Of a stretch of 64,000 nucleotides of DNA, positions 7,213 through 19,460 are shown in pieces (the first letter of the stretch is position 1; the number at the start of each line of letters is the position of its first letter). The position numbers and the translations under genes were made by a program. The notes below the pieces were generated by a model. The model had not been told where the DNA came from and ran no database searches. It saw only the letters and a program-made list of their open reading frames with translations. Origin of the DNA: Deltaproteobacteria bacterium (GTDB lineage Bacteria; Desulfobacterota; Binatia; HRBIN30; JACQVA1); NCBI GenBank assembly GCA_016178705.1, contig JACOST010000030.1, positions 372,001 through 436,000 of the forward strand. The letters run 5' to 3'.

Positions 7213-8583
7213 ATGTACGCCGTTGATACCATCGCCGCACTCGCCACTCCGCCGGGTGTGGGCGGCATTGGTATCGTACGCATCAGTGGGCCTGGCGCGC
7301 TCCAGATAGCGACGGCCATGTTCCAGGGCCGTCCGGACAACGATTGGGCGTCGCATCGGCTCTATCACGGTGCCGTGCGCGATTTGCACGGTCGAACGCT
7401 GGACGACGGGCTCGCCGCACTGATGCGTGCTCCGCACAGTTACACCGGAGAGGACGTCCTCGAGTTGCACTGCCACGGTAGCCCGGTGGTGCTGCGCCGA
7501 GTGCTGGCGACGGCATTGGCACTTGGTGCACGACTCGCCGAGCCTGGAGAGTTCACGCGTCGCGCGTTCCTCAATGGTCGGATTGATCTGGCGCAAGCAG
7601 AGGCGGTCATCGAGCTGATCCGCGCGCATACTGACGAAGGTGCAGCGCTGGCGACGGATCAACTACTCGGCCGCCTCTCTCACGCGCTGAGTGATGCTCG
7701 CGAGAACTTGATTCAGATTCGCGCCTCGCTCGAAGTACAGATCGACTTCAGCGAAGACGACGTCATGGTCGACCAAGTGGAGTTGTCCAACATGATTGAG
7801 GCTGCGCAGACGCATCTACTCGCGCTGCTGGAGTCATACCGCCATGGCCAACTGGTCCGCGACGGTCTGCAGGTCGTCATTGCCGGCAAACCCAACGTCG
7901 GCAAATCCAGTCTGCTCAACGCGCTATTGAGTCAGGAACGCGTGATCGTCACCGCGGTTCCCGGCACCACGCGTGACATCGTTGAGGAAAGTGTTGATTT
8001 TGGCGGGATTCCGGTGCGCCTCAGTGATACCGCCGGACTGCGTGATGCCGGCGATCCGGTCGAAGAGATCGGCGTTTCGCGGGCGCGTGCCAAGATCGTC
8101 GCGGTTGATGTGGTGATCGCCGTCTTTGACACCTCACGTCCGTTCGACGATCTGGACGAAGCAATGGTCGCGCTGCTGGCAAACCGTCGAGTCGTCGCCG
8201 CACTCAACAAGAGCGACCTGCCCAGCATCCTAGATGCGGCCGAAGTCACCAGGCGGCTGGGCAACGCTCGGCTCGTGCGGCTGTCGGCGCTTCACGGTGA
8301 GGGCTTGGATGATCTGCGTCGAGCCGTGCTCCGGATAGTCGAGGATGATGGGGAGCCGTCCACGGATCAGCCGACGGTGATACTGGCGAGGCATTTCGAC
8401 GCCCTCACCAAGGCCGCCGACAGCCTGAGGCTTGCACTCGGCAGCATCCGAGCGCAGGCACCTCCCGATTTGATCGCGATCGATGTACAGGCCGCCACCG
8501 ATCACATCGCCACGATCACTGGCGCGATCACGTCGGAAGATGTACTAGACCGGATCTTCGCCGAGTTCTGCATCGGCAAGTAG
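7213..8583 (+). CDS. mnmE: tRNA modification GTPase MnmE
   Basis: 456 residues. With MnmG it forms the complex that installs the carboxymethylaminomethyl group on wobble uridine 34 of certain tRNAs. The N-terminal folate-binding domain begins DTIAALATPPGVGGIGIVRI. The G domain has G1 GKPNVGKSS (about residue 225), G2/G3 in VPGTTRDIV and DTAGLRDAGD, and G4 NKSD. The C-terminal FCIGK holds the invariant cysteine. The partner gene mnmG starts 38 bases downstream, with a parS-like site in between. Confidence 0.97.
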   Translation: MYAVDTIAALATPPGVGGIGIVRISGPGALQIATAMFQGRPDNDWASHRLYHGAVRDLHGRTLDDGLAALMRAPHSYTGEDVLELHCHGSPVVLRRVLATALALGARLAEPGEFTRRAFLNGRIDLAQAEAVIELIRAHTDEGAALATDQLLGRLSHALSDARENLIQIRASLEVQIDFSEDDVMVDQVELSNMIEAAQTHLLALLESYRHGQLVRDGLQVVIAGKPNVGKSSLLNALLSQERVIVTAVPGTTRDIVEESVDFGGIPVRLSDTAGLRDAGDPVEEIGVSRARAKIVAVDVVIAVFDTSRPFDDLDEAMVALLANRRVVAALNKSDLPSILDAAEVTRRLGNARLVRLSALHGEGLDDLRRAVLRIVEDDGEPSTDQPTVILARHFDALTKAADSLRLALGSIRAQAPPDLIAIDVQAATDHIATITGAITSEDVLDRIFAEFCIGK

Positions 8584-8584
8584 G

Positions 8585-8600
8585 CGTTTCACGTGAAACG
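8585..8600. promoter_or_regulatory. parS: parS-like ParB-binding palindrome
   Basis: The perfect 16-bp palindrome CGTTTCACGTGAAACG lies between mnmE and mnmG. It matches the conserved bacterial parS consensus tGTTtCACGTGAAACa at the 14 central bases. parA and parB are encoded 2.6 kb downstream, and parS sites cluster near the replication origin in other bacteria, supporting a centromere role. Confidence 0.85.
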
Positions 8601-8621
8601 CCCGGCGCGCAGGAATCGCAC

Positions 8622-10496
8622 ATGGGCTCGTTCTCAAAACCGTTCGACGTGATCGTAGTCGGCGCCGGCCATGCCGGCATCGAAGCCGCGCTCGCCGCCA
8701 CTCGGATGGGCTGCGAGACGTTGATGATCACGCTCAACCTCGACCACATCGGGCAGATGTCGTGCAATCCGGCAATCGGCGGCATCGGTAAAGGGCACCT
8801 CACCAAAGAGATCGACGCGCTCGGTGGCGAAATGGCGCGCGCGATCGACGAGACCGGGATTCAATTCCGCCAACTCAACACTCGCAAGGGACCTGCGGTG
8901 CGCGCCTCACGCGCGCAAGCGGACAAAGCGGCCTATCGCCAGCGCATGAAGGCACGGCTGGAACGCACCGAACGGCTTACGATCTATCAAGGCAGTGTGA
9001 GTCACCTCCTATTGGACGATGGCGCAGTGTGCGGCGTCGCAACCCAAATGGGTGAAGAAATTGCGGGTTACCGCGTGATCCTCACCACCGGCACGTTCCT
9101 CAACGGCCTGATCCATGTCGGGTTGAAGAACTATTCCGGCGGCCGCGCCGGCGACGCGGCTGCGGTCGGTCTCAGCGGACAACTGGCCGAACTCGGCTTT
9201 CGGGTCGGCCGTCTCAAGACCGGGACCTGCCCGCGACTGGATGCGCGTACGATCGATTTCGCCGCCCTCGAAGTCCAGCTCGGCGACGATCCTCCCTTGC
9301 CTTTCTCATTCAGGACCGAGCGAATCACGCAGGATCAGATTCCCTGCCACATCACGTACACGAACACGCGCACACACGACATCATCCGTTCAGGACTTGA
9401 TCAGTCGCCGATGTACTCGGGGCGCATTCAGAGCCGCGGCCCACGCTACTGTCCGTCGATCGAGGACAAGGTGGTTCGCTTCGCCGACAAGGAACGTCAT
9501 CAGATTTTCCTCGAACCCGAAGGTCGCGACACCGTCGAGATCTATCCGAACGGCCTGTCGACCTCGTTACCGCTCGGTGTGCAGACCGCGATGGTCCACT
9601 CGATCCCTGGCCTAGAAGAGGCGCGCATCATGCGGCCGGGCTACGCAATCGAGTACGATTACGTCGATCCGACGCAGATCCAGCCCTCACTGGAGACCAA
9701 GCTGATTCGCGGCCTGTACCACGCGGGACAGATCAACGGGACGACTGGTTACGAAGAGGCCGGCGCGCAGGGATTGATGGCCGGAATCAATGCAGCCCTC
9801 AGCCTGCGTGGCGAACCACCGCTGATTCTCGGCCGCGCGCAGGCGTACATCGGGGTGTTGATCGACGATCTGGTCACCAAAGGCATTGCCGGCGAGCCTT
9901 ATCGCATGTTTACCTCGCGCGCCGAGCATCGCCTGCTGCTGCGTGAGGACAACGCCGACCTACGGCTCGCGGGGCTCGGCCGCCAAATTGGTGCAGTCTC
10001 TGAGCGCGACTATGCCCGTACGGGCGACAAGCTGCGACGCGTCAAGACGGAGGTGGCGCGGCTCGAAGGCACCATTCTCAACCCGACACCGGAGATCAAC
10101 GATCGACTCGCAACGCTACAGACCTCGCCGCTGCGCAGTCCCACGTCGCTGGCCCAGATTCTCCGGCGGCCAGAGATCCGCTACGAAGACATTGTGCAGA
10201 TCGGCGCGACGAGTGCACTCCCGGCCGATGCCGCCGCGCAGGTCGAGGTCTCCATCAAGTATCAGGGCTACATTGAGCGCCAGGAGGAAGCGGTGCGTCG
10301 CCATCAACGCATGGAGGACGCGCGCATCCCGAGTGACCTTAATTTCGCAGCCTTGGAAGGTCTGTCGCGTGAGGTTCGCGAGAAGCTAGTCGCGATCGCC
10401 CCGCTCACGCTTGGTCAAGCCGCTCGCATCGTTGGGGTCACTCCAGCTGCGGTAAGCCTACTGGCGGTGCATCTCAAGCGGCGCAGTCACAGTTGA
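8622..10496 (+). CDS. mnmG: tRNA uridine 5-carboxymethylaminomethyl modification enzyme MnmG
   Basis: 624 residues, the normal length. FAD-dependent partner of MnmE in wobble-uridine modification. The FAD-binding loop VVGAGHAGIEAALA is at residues 10-23, followed by CNPAIGGIGKGHL. The family motifs GLKNYSGGRAGD, LKTGTCPRL and CPSIEDKVVRF are present, as is the helical C-terminal MnmE-binding domain with KYQGYIERQ. The stop overlaps the rsmG start by one base. Confidence 0.97.
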   Translation: MGSFSKPFDVIVVGAGHAGIEAALAATRMGCETLMITLNLDHIGQMSCNPAIGGIGKGHLTKEIDALGGEMARAIDETGIQFRQLNTRKGPAVRASRAQADKAAYRQRMKARLERTERLTIYQGSVSHLLLDDGAVCGVATQMGEEIAGYRVILTTGTFLNGLIHVGLKNYSGGRAGDAAAVGLSGQLAELGFRVGRLKTGTCPRLDARTIDFAALEVQLGDDPPLPFSFRTERITQDQIPCHITYTNTRTHDIIRSGLDQSPMYSGRIQSRGPRYCPSIEDKVVRFADKERHQIFLEPEGRDTVEIYPNGLSTSLPLGVQTAMVHSIPGLEEARIMRPGYAIEYDYVDPTQIQPSLETKLIRGLYHAGQINGTTGYEEAGAQGLMAGINAALSLRGEPPLILGRAQAYIGVLIDDLVTKGIAGEPYRMFTSRAEHRLLLREDNADLRLAGLGRQIGAVSERDYARTGDKLRRVKTEVARLEGTILNPTPEINDRLATLQTSPLRSPTSLAQILRRPEIRYEDIVQIGATSALPADAAAQVEVSIKYQGYIERQEEAVRRHQRMEDARIPSDLNFAALEGLSREVREKLVAIAPLTLGQAARIVGVTPAAVSLLAVHLKRRSHS

Positions 10497-11146
10497 TGTC
10501 GGCGCCGAGCGGGGAGCACGCGCAGCTACGGCTGGCGGCCCAACGATTCTCGCTTGAGCTCTCGGAACATCAAGTCGAGGCGCTGGAGCGCTACCTCGAT
10601 CTACTGCTCCGGTGGCGCTCCTTCGCCCGCCTCGTTTCGCGACGGCAGACCCGTACCGAAATCATCCGCAAGCATGTCGCTGATTCGTTTGCCGTCGTCG
10701 AACACCTCACCAAGTGCCGGCGGATCGCAGACATCGGCAGCGGCGCAGGATTCCCGGGTATTTCGATCGCAATCGCCTTGAGCGACTCACGGATCACGCT
10801 GGTTGAGCCCAATCGTCGCAAGGCCAACTTCCTTCGCGAGGTTGTGCGCACGTTGTCACTCACGAACGTCAGCGTTGTCGAGACACGTGCCGAAGACGCC
10901 GTGATCGAAGCCGACGCCGCCGTGTCACGCGCCGTCTGGCCGTTGGCTGAGTTGCTCGATCGCGTGCGAGATCTCGTCGTTCCCGGCGGGCTGGTAGTCG
11001 CGATGAAAGGTCCAACCATCGAGGTTGAACTCGCCGAAGTTGAGACCGATGCATATGGTTTCAGCATTGAATCGAAGATCACGTACGGGCTAAAATCTGG
11101 CGAGCAGAGAGTCCTCGTATTGCTACGCCGGCAGCGTTCCACGTGA
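10496..11146 (+). CDS. rsmG: 16S rRNA (guanine527-N7)-methyltransferase RsmG
   Basis: 216 residues from the ATG at 10496. Methylates G527 of 16S rRNA using S-adenosylmethionine. The motif I loop IADIGSGAGFPGISIAI lies around residues 78-94, and VEPNRRKANFLREV and the AVSRAVWPL segment follow. It is immediately coupled to mnmG (one-base overlap), the common gidA-gidB arrangement upstream of parAB. A second parS-like site overlaps its last codons. Confidence 0.95.
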   Translation: MSAPSGEHAQLRLAAQRFSLELSEHQVEALERYLDLLLRWRSFARLVSRRQTRTEIIRKHVADSFAVVEHLTKCRRIADIGSGAGFPGISIAIALSDSRITLVEPNRRKANFLREVVRTLSLTNVSVVETRAEDAVIEADAAVSRAVWPLAELLDRVRDLVVPGGLVVAMKGPTIEVELAEVETDAYGFSIESKITYGLKSGEQRVLVLLRRQRST

Positions 11147-11150
11147 AACA
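11135..11150. promoter_or_regulatory. parS: Second parS-like site
   Basis: CGTTCCACGTGAAACA overlaps the 3' end of rsmG, ~50 bases upstream of parA. It matches the parS consensus except for one base in the left arm and the outermost left base. It sits directly before parAB, so ParB binding here could also autoregulate that operon. Confidence 0.75.
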
Positions 11151-11198
11151 GCTTTCCATCGCTTGGGGGGTGTGGTACGAGCTGCGCTAACGCGGGCG

Positions 11199-11999
11199 GT
11201 GGTGGTGGGGCGAATCATCTGTATCGCAAACCAGAAGGGTGGCGTTGGGAAAACCACGACGGCGGTGAATCTCTCCGCCAGTTTAGCGCTCTCCAAGCAC
11301 CCTACTCTCCTGATCGACATCGACCCGCAAGCCAGCGCAACAAGCGGTGTCGGACTCCGGCCATCTGAACTCAGCCAGACCGTCTACGATGTACTGATCA
11401 GTGGGCAGCCTGTTGCTGACGTGATCCGCCCGTCGGCCGTCGACTCCCTGTGGATCTTACCGGCGAATCGCGAGCTGATCGGTGCGGAAATCGAGTTGGT
11501 CCCGTTGCTCGCGCGCGAGTTCCGTCTCGCCGAAGCGCTGAGGAGCGTGCGCGACTCTTATGCCTACATCATCATCGACTGCCCGCCATCACTCGGCTTG
11601 CTGACAGTCAACGCGATGACCGCGGCCGACAGCATCTTGGTCCCGCTCCAGTGCGAGTACTACGCGCTCGAAGGACTCACTGCGTTAACCGAGACGGTCG
11701 AGCTGATTCGCCAACGCCTCAACCCCCGGCTGCAGATCGAAGGCTTGGTGCTGACCATGTTCGATACCCGTAACAGCCTCAGTCACCAAGTCGCCCATGA
11801 AGTGCGATCGCACTTCCCTGGCCAGACCCTTACCACGGTGATTCCTCGCAACGTGCGGCTGAGCGAAGCACCCAGCCACGGATTGCCCGCCGTCGTCTAC
11901 GATCCGGAATCGCGCGGAGCTGAGGCGTACGAAGAGCTAGCGCGCGAGATTGAAAGCCGCGTTGCCAAGCAATCATTGCAACAGGCGGAAGGAGGATGA
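11199..11999 (+). CDS. parA: Chromosome-partitioning ATPase ParA (Soj)
   Basis: 266 residues counting from the first of three successive GTG codons at 11199, 11202 and 11205; the family start is just before GRIICIANQKGG, so any of these is plausible and upstream codons are not conserved. It is a deviant Walker A ATPase that binds DNA non-specifically and moves ParB-parS complexes during chromosome segregation. The motif KGGVGKTTTAVNLS is at about residues 13-26, with the second motif DIDPQASAT and the Walker B-like YIIIDCPPSLG. It is followed 4 bases later by parB. Confidence 0.96.
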   Translation: MVVGRIICIANQKGGVGKTTTAVNLSASLALSKHPTLLIDIDPQASATSGVGLRPSELSQTVYDVLISGQPVADVIRPSAVDSLWILPANRELIGAEIELVPLLAREFRLAEALRSVRDSYAYIIIDCPPSLGLLTVNAMTAADSILVPLQCEYYALEGLTALTETVELIRQRLNPRLQIEGLVLTMFDTRNSLSHQVAHEVRSHFPGQTLTTVIPRNVRLSEAPSHGLPAVVYDPESRGAEAYEELAREIESRVAKQSLQQAEGG

Positions 12000-12003
12000 T
12001 GGG

Positions 12004-12846
12004 ATGGAGCGGAAGGCACTCGGACGAGGTTTGGGGGCATTGATACCCATAAATCGCGGCGATCGTTTTGGAGAGACGAATGACGTTCTTCTCTCCGAGA
12101 TAGTCCCGAACAGATTCCAACCGCGCGAGCAGTTTGACGAGACCGCACTGGATGAACTCGTCGCCTCAATCCGCCGTAAAGGGGTGTTGCAGCCCCTGGT
12201 GGTGCGCAGGGTCGCGGACGGCTACGAACTGATCGCGGGTGAGCGCCGCTTCCGCGCGGCGCAGCGCGCGGGCTTGCAGCGAGTGCCCGTTTTCGTCCGC
12301 GACGCTGACGACGACGAGTTGCTCGAGCTGGCGCTGATCGAGAACTTGCAGCGCGAGGACCTCAACCCACTCGAGGAGGCGCGCGCGTATCGCCGGCTGA
12401 TAGGCGAGTTCGCCCTGACCCAAGAGCAGGTGTCGGAAAAGGTCGGGAAAGACCGTTCCACTGTCGCCAACACATTGCGGCTGCTGCAGTTGTCGAACGC
12501 GGTACAGGAGCTGATTGCCAGTGGCAAACTAGCCGCCGGCCACGCGCGCGCCCTAGTGAACGTCAGGTCCGAAACCGAGCAACTGCGCATCGCCCGCGAG
12601 ATCGTCAGTCGCCGTCTCAGCGTGCGCGACACGGAACACCTCGTACGAGCGCAGCGCCGGCCGGCCACCGACCCCGATCACCGCGCCATTGAGGAACACC
12701 TCGCACGCAGCCTCGGAACCAAAGTGAAGATCCATCTCCGTCGCGGTGGCCGCGGAAAGATCGAGGTGCAGTTCTTTTCGCTCGCCGAACTCAACGGCCT
12801 GGTGGAGCGCCTGACGGATTCGGTGCGGGCTGCCACAAACTTTTGA
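12004..12846 (+). CDS. parB: Chromosome-partitioning protein ParB (Spo0J)
   Basis: 280 residues from the ATG at 12004, which has a strong GGAAGGAGG ribosome-binding site; upstream in-frame codons overlap parA. ParB is a CTPase clamp that loads at parS and spreads. The N-terminus has LGRGLGALIP; the CTP-binding region includes IRRKGVLQPLVVR and GERRFRAAQRAGL (about residue 79); the helix-turn-helix is around EQVSEKVGKDRSTVANTLRL. The C-terminal dimerisation region includes [17 protein letters not shown]. Two parS-like sites lie within 3.5 kb upstream. Confidence 0.96.
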   Translation: MERKALGRGLGALIPINRGDRFGETNDVLLSEIVPNRFQPREQFDETALDELVASIRRKGVLQPLVVRRVADGYELIAGERRFRAAQRAGLQRVPVFVRDADDDELLELALIENLQREDLNPLEEARAYRRLIGEFALTQEQVSEKVGKDRSTVANTLRLLQLSNAVQELIASGKLAAGHARALVNVRSETEQLRIAREIVSRRLSVRDTEHLVRAQRRPATDPDHRAIEEHLARSLGTKVKIHLRRGGRGKIEVQFFSLAELNGLVERLTDSVRAATNF

Positions 12847-12871
12847 CAACTCCAGAGGTGGGTGGTAGAAG
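12843..12871 (+). promoter_or_regulatory. Candidate sigma-70 promoter for the bactofilin gene
   Basis: A perfect -35 hexamer TTGACA (12843-12848), overlapping the parB stop codon, is separated by 17 bases from TAGAAG (12866-12871, four of six matches to TATAAT). The bactofilin gene begins 41 bases downstream. This is the best-scoring promoter-like sequence noticed in the window. Confidence 0.6.
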
Positions 12872-12911
12872 AACCGCGCTTTTTTCCATCCTAAAGTAAT
12901 GGGAGAGTGCG

Positions 12912-13433
12912 ATGGCCTTGTTTGGCAAAGACGACCGCGCCCAACGCCCCGAGGACGCCTACACAATGTCCTCAAGCCCACGGCTCGACGACCGCGCGAG
13001 TTCCACGGAACCCGCCGAAGCCCAGGTTCAAACGCACCTTGGCAAAGGCAGCCGAGTGGAAGGCAAGCTGACCTTCGAGGGCAGTGTCCGCATCGACGGA
13101 CAAGTCGACGGCGAGGTGCAGGCGCAGGAGACAGTAATCGTCGGCGAATCGGCGGTGGTCTCGGCCCAAATCATCGCCAATACGATTATCATCAAGGGAA
13201 AGGTGAGTGGTGACATTACGGCGCGCAAGCGCGTCGAGCTCAAGGCGCCCGCCAAGTTGCTCGGCAACATCATCACCCCTAGCCTCGTGATTCAGGAGGG
13301 CGTAGTCTTCGAAGGCCATTGCTCGATGGGTAGCGAGGCGAAGGCAGACAAGCCCGATAAGAAAGTCGCCCTGTTCTCCAAGGAGGACCGCGGTCCCGTG
13401 GCCGTCCGCATGTCGTCGGAGGCTATCAAGTAG
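12912..13433 (+). CDS. Bactofilin (polymer-forming cytoskeletal protein)
   Basis: 173 residues. The bactofilin beta-helix occupies about residues 38-140: KGSRVEGKLTFEGSVRIDGQ, then DGEVQ, and repeated short strands with VVSAQIIANTIIIKGKVSGD. The disordered N-terminus starts MALFGK and the C-terminal tail is charged. Bactofilins polymerise without nucleotide into filaments; in myxobacteria and relatives a bactofilin scaffolds the ParABS apparatus, so its place directly after parB fits a partition role, though that role is inferred. Confidence 0.93.
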   Translation: MALFGKDDRAQRPEDAYTMSSSPRLDDRASSTEPAEAQVQTHLGKGSRVEGKLTFEGSVRIDGQVDGEVQAQETVIVGESAVVSAQIIANTIIIKGKVSGDITARKRVELKAPAKLLGNIITPSLVIQEGVVFEGHCSMGSEAKADKPDKKVALFSKEDRGPVAVRMSSEAIK

Positions 13434-13565
13434 CGCTCGCGCCGCGAGCAGTTGCAATCACCGCGTTCCTTCGATAGCTCCCCGGTACCTCACGGTTAGT
13501 GGCTGATTCGGATCGCGCATCGCTTTCGTGGTGTGCCGCGACCGAGCGCCGAACACGAGCAAGGT

Positions 13566-14000
13566 ATGTTGACGTTTCCCCCAGACTTCTCGTTTGTCAT
13601 TCAGATCGTTTCGTTCTTGTTGCTGCTAGCCGCCTTGAAGCGTCTGGCCTTCGAACCCGTACTGCATGTGCTCGACGAACGGACCGCTCGTACGCAAGGC
13701 GCGCTCGCGCAGGCTGAGCGGCTCACCGCGCAGGCGCGCGAAGCTGAGGAAAAATACGCCACCTCGCTCCGCTACGTGCGCCAGCAAGTTCAGGTCGAAG
13801 CCGAATCGGCGCGCAAACGCGCGCAAGACGAGCAGCAGCGCGAGCTGACCAGCGCACGGGCCGCCGCCGACGCGGATCTCGCCACCATGCGCACCGACAT
13901 CGCGGCACAGGTCGCCCGCGCGCAAGCCACACTCGCCAACGAAGCGCGTACCATCGGCGCCCTGATGGCTGAACGCGTTAGCGGGAGACCTCTCGCGTGA
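13566..14000 (+). CDS. atpF': ATP synthase Fo subunit b'
   Basis: 144 residues from the ATG at 13566; an in-frame start at 13533 is less likely because the transmembrane helix should be near the N-terminus. One membrane helix (FVIQIVSFLLLLAALKRLAF, about 9-28) is followed by a long charged coiled coil (LDERTARTQGALAQAE... to the end), the layout of b-type peripheral stalk subunits. It is the first of two consecutive b-type genes, as in deltaproteobacteria and phototrophs. Its end overlaps the next b gene by four bases. Confidence 0.88.
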   Translation: MLTFPPDFSFVIQIVSFLLLLAALKRLAFEPVLHVLDERTARTQGALAQAERLTAQAREAEEKYATSLRYVRQQVQVEAESARKRAQDEQQRELTSARAAADADLATMRTDIAAQVARAQATLANEARTIGALMAERVSGRPLA

Positions 14001-14584
14001 GAGTCCGCGTGGTCACCGCCGCCCTTGCCTCTGCGTTGCTCCCGGCATTGGTGTGGGCGAGCGAGGAAGCCCACGAGCATGGCGCGCACGGCCACGAAGG
14101 TATTCCGTGGGGGACGCTTGCTTTCAATCTCGTCAACTTCCTCATCTTCTGCGGGCTGATCGCCCGCTATGGCATGCCCGTGATTCGCGACTACGTCCGC
14201 AACCGCCACCGCCGCATCGTCGACGAATTGGAAGCGGCGGCCAAGGCTCGCTCGGACGCCGAACAACTCAAAGCCGAGTGGGAGGCCCGCCTCGCCGGAC
14301 TCGACGCTGAGATCAAACAGATCCGCGCTGAGACCGCGGCCGATGTCGCGCGCGAACGCGACCAGATTCTCGCGGCCGCGAAGAAGACCGCCGAAACCAT
14401 TCGCAACGACGCCCGCCGCACCGCCGATCAAGAGGTTCGCCGCGCCGAGGCCGACCTGCGACAGGTCGTCGCTGAACAGGCCACCGCCGTCGCCACGCAG
14501 CTCGTGCGCGAGAAGCTCACCAACACCGACCAGGATCGCTTCACGAGCGAGTTTCTCAGCCACGTGAAGGAGACCGCCGCATGA
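13997..14584 (+). CDS. atpF: ATP synthase Fo subunit b
   Basis: 195 residues, GTG start overlapping the previous stop. The N-terminal hydrophobic segment (VVTAALASALLPALVWA, about 5-21) looks like a cleavable signal peptide, then a His/Glu-rich stretch (EEAHEHGAHGHEG), the membrane helix (TLAFNLVNFLIFCGLIARYG, about 43-62) and a long coiled coil. Signal peptide-bearing b subunits are known in deltaproteobacteria. It forms the peripheral stalk with b' and delta. Its stop overlaps atpH by four bases. Confidence 0.92.
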   Translation: MRVRVVTAALASALLPALVWASEEAHEHGAHGHEGIPWGTLAFNLVNFLIFCGLIARYGMPVIRDYVRNRHRRIVDELEAAAKARSDAEQLKAEWEARLAGLDAEIKQIRAETAADVARERDQILAAAKKTAETIRNDARRTADQEVRRAEADLRQVVAEQATAVATQLVREKLTNTDQDRFTSEFLSHVKETAA

Positions 14585-15129
14585 GCGGTCGCGTCGCCCG
14601 TCGCTACGCCAAGGCCCTCTTCACGTTGGCGCGCGACGCGCGCGCCCTCGATGTCGTCGCCGGTGAATTGGCCGGCCTGCGCGCGGCGTTCGCCGATCCC
14701 GCCACGATCGCCATGTTGGCGAGTCCGGCGATGACGGAAACCCGCCTCGGCGATCTCGCCCGCAATCTGTCCGCGCAGTTTCAATTGTCAGCACTGACCG
14801 CGAGCTTCCTTGGCGTGCTGGCGGACAATCGCCGCCTCGATCAGCTCGCCGGTGTCAGCGACAGCTACCGCGACCTGTACGACCGCGCGCTCGGACGCAT
14901 CCGCGTCACCATTCGCAGCGCCACGCCGCTCGACGTCGTCCGACAGCGCGAACTCGTCGCTGCCTTCGAACAGCGAACCGGCAAGACTGTGCTCGCGACC
15001 ATCATCATAGATCCCGAGCTACTCGGCGGCGTCATCGTCGAAGTCGAGGGCAAGGTCTTCGACGGCAGCGTGCGCACCCAGCTCGGCCGTCTCGCGCACG
15101 AGATCACCGGCGCTCGAATCCATTTGTAG
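14581..15129 (+). CDS. atpH: ATP synthase F1 subunit delta
   Basis: 182 residues. The N-terminal helical domain starts [15 protein letters not shown], which matches the family beginning, and the C-terminal half includes [40 protein letters not shown] and [11 protein letters not shown], the conserved ending. The subunit links the b/b' stalk to the alpha3beta3 head. It sits in the operon b'-b-delta-alpha-gamma-beta-epsilon. Confidence 0.95.
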   Translation: MSGRVARRYAKALFTLARDARALDVVAGELAGLRAAFADPATIAMLASPAMTETRLGDLARNLSAQFQLSALTASFLGVLADNRRLDQLAGVSDSYRDLYDRALGRIRVTIRSATPLDVVRQRELVAAFEQRTGKTVLATIIIDPELLGGVIVEVEGKVFDGSVRTQLGRLAHEITGARIHL

Positions 15130-15155
15130 ATCCACTCCGAGGAGGCTCAGCCGCG

Positions 15156-16664
<1,509 letters not shown>

Positions 16665-16682
16665 CGTTCGATTTTCGCCGCC

Positions 16683-18973
<2,291 letters not shown>

Positions 18974-19384
18974 ATGAGCGACACCTTCCAACTCCGCATC
19001 GTCACGCCGACGCGCCAACTGCTGGACGAGCCGGCGAACGAAGTCACCGCGCCCGGCACCGCCGGTGAGTTCGGCGTCTTGCCGGAGCACACCACCTTCC
19101 TCGGTTCGCTAGAGACCGGAACCTTGAGCTTCCGCGTCGGCCGCGCCACGCGCCGGCTGGTGATCCGCGGCGGCTTCGCCGAAGTCATCAACGACGTGAT
19201 GACCGTCCTCGCCGACGCCGCGCAGTTCGCCGAAGAAGTCGACGCCGCGAAGGCGCAAGAAGATCTGCGCACCGCCGAAGCTCGTCTCAAAGACCACACG
19301 CCCCTCGACGACGAATACATCCAAGCCGACACCGACCGCCGCTGGGCCGAGGCGCGGCTCGCGGTGGCGGGTACCAAACCGTAG
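18974..19384 (+). CDS. atpC: ATP synthase F1 subunit epsilon
   Basis: 136 residues. The N-terminal beta-sandwich begins FQLRIVTPTRQLLDEPANEV with PGTAGEFGVLPEHTTFLGSL and RLVIRGGFAEVINDVMTVLA; the C-terminal helical hairpin follows (AEEVDAAKAQEDLRTAEARL). It couples and regulates the rotor. It closes the operon; the Fo genes atpB (a) and atpE (c) are not in this window, consistent with lineages that keep them in a separate locus. Confidence 0.96.
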   Translation: MSDTFQLRIVTPTRQLLDEPANEVTAPGTAGEFGVLPEHTTFLGSLETGTLSFRVGRATRRLVIRGGFAEVINDVMTVLADAAQFAEEVDAAKAQEDLRTAEARLKDHTPLDDEYIQADTDRRWAEARLAVAGTKP

Positions 19385-19460
19385 TCTCACCAACCCTAGT
19401 CCCCGTGCACCTTCCGAACTTCGCGCCGGGTGTGGTAGTCACCGCGTGCGAAGACACACG

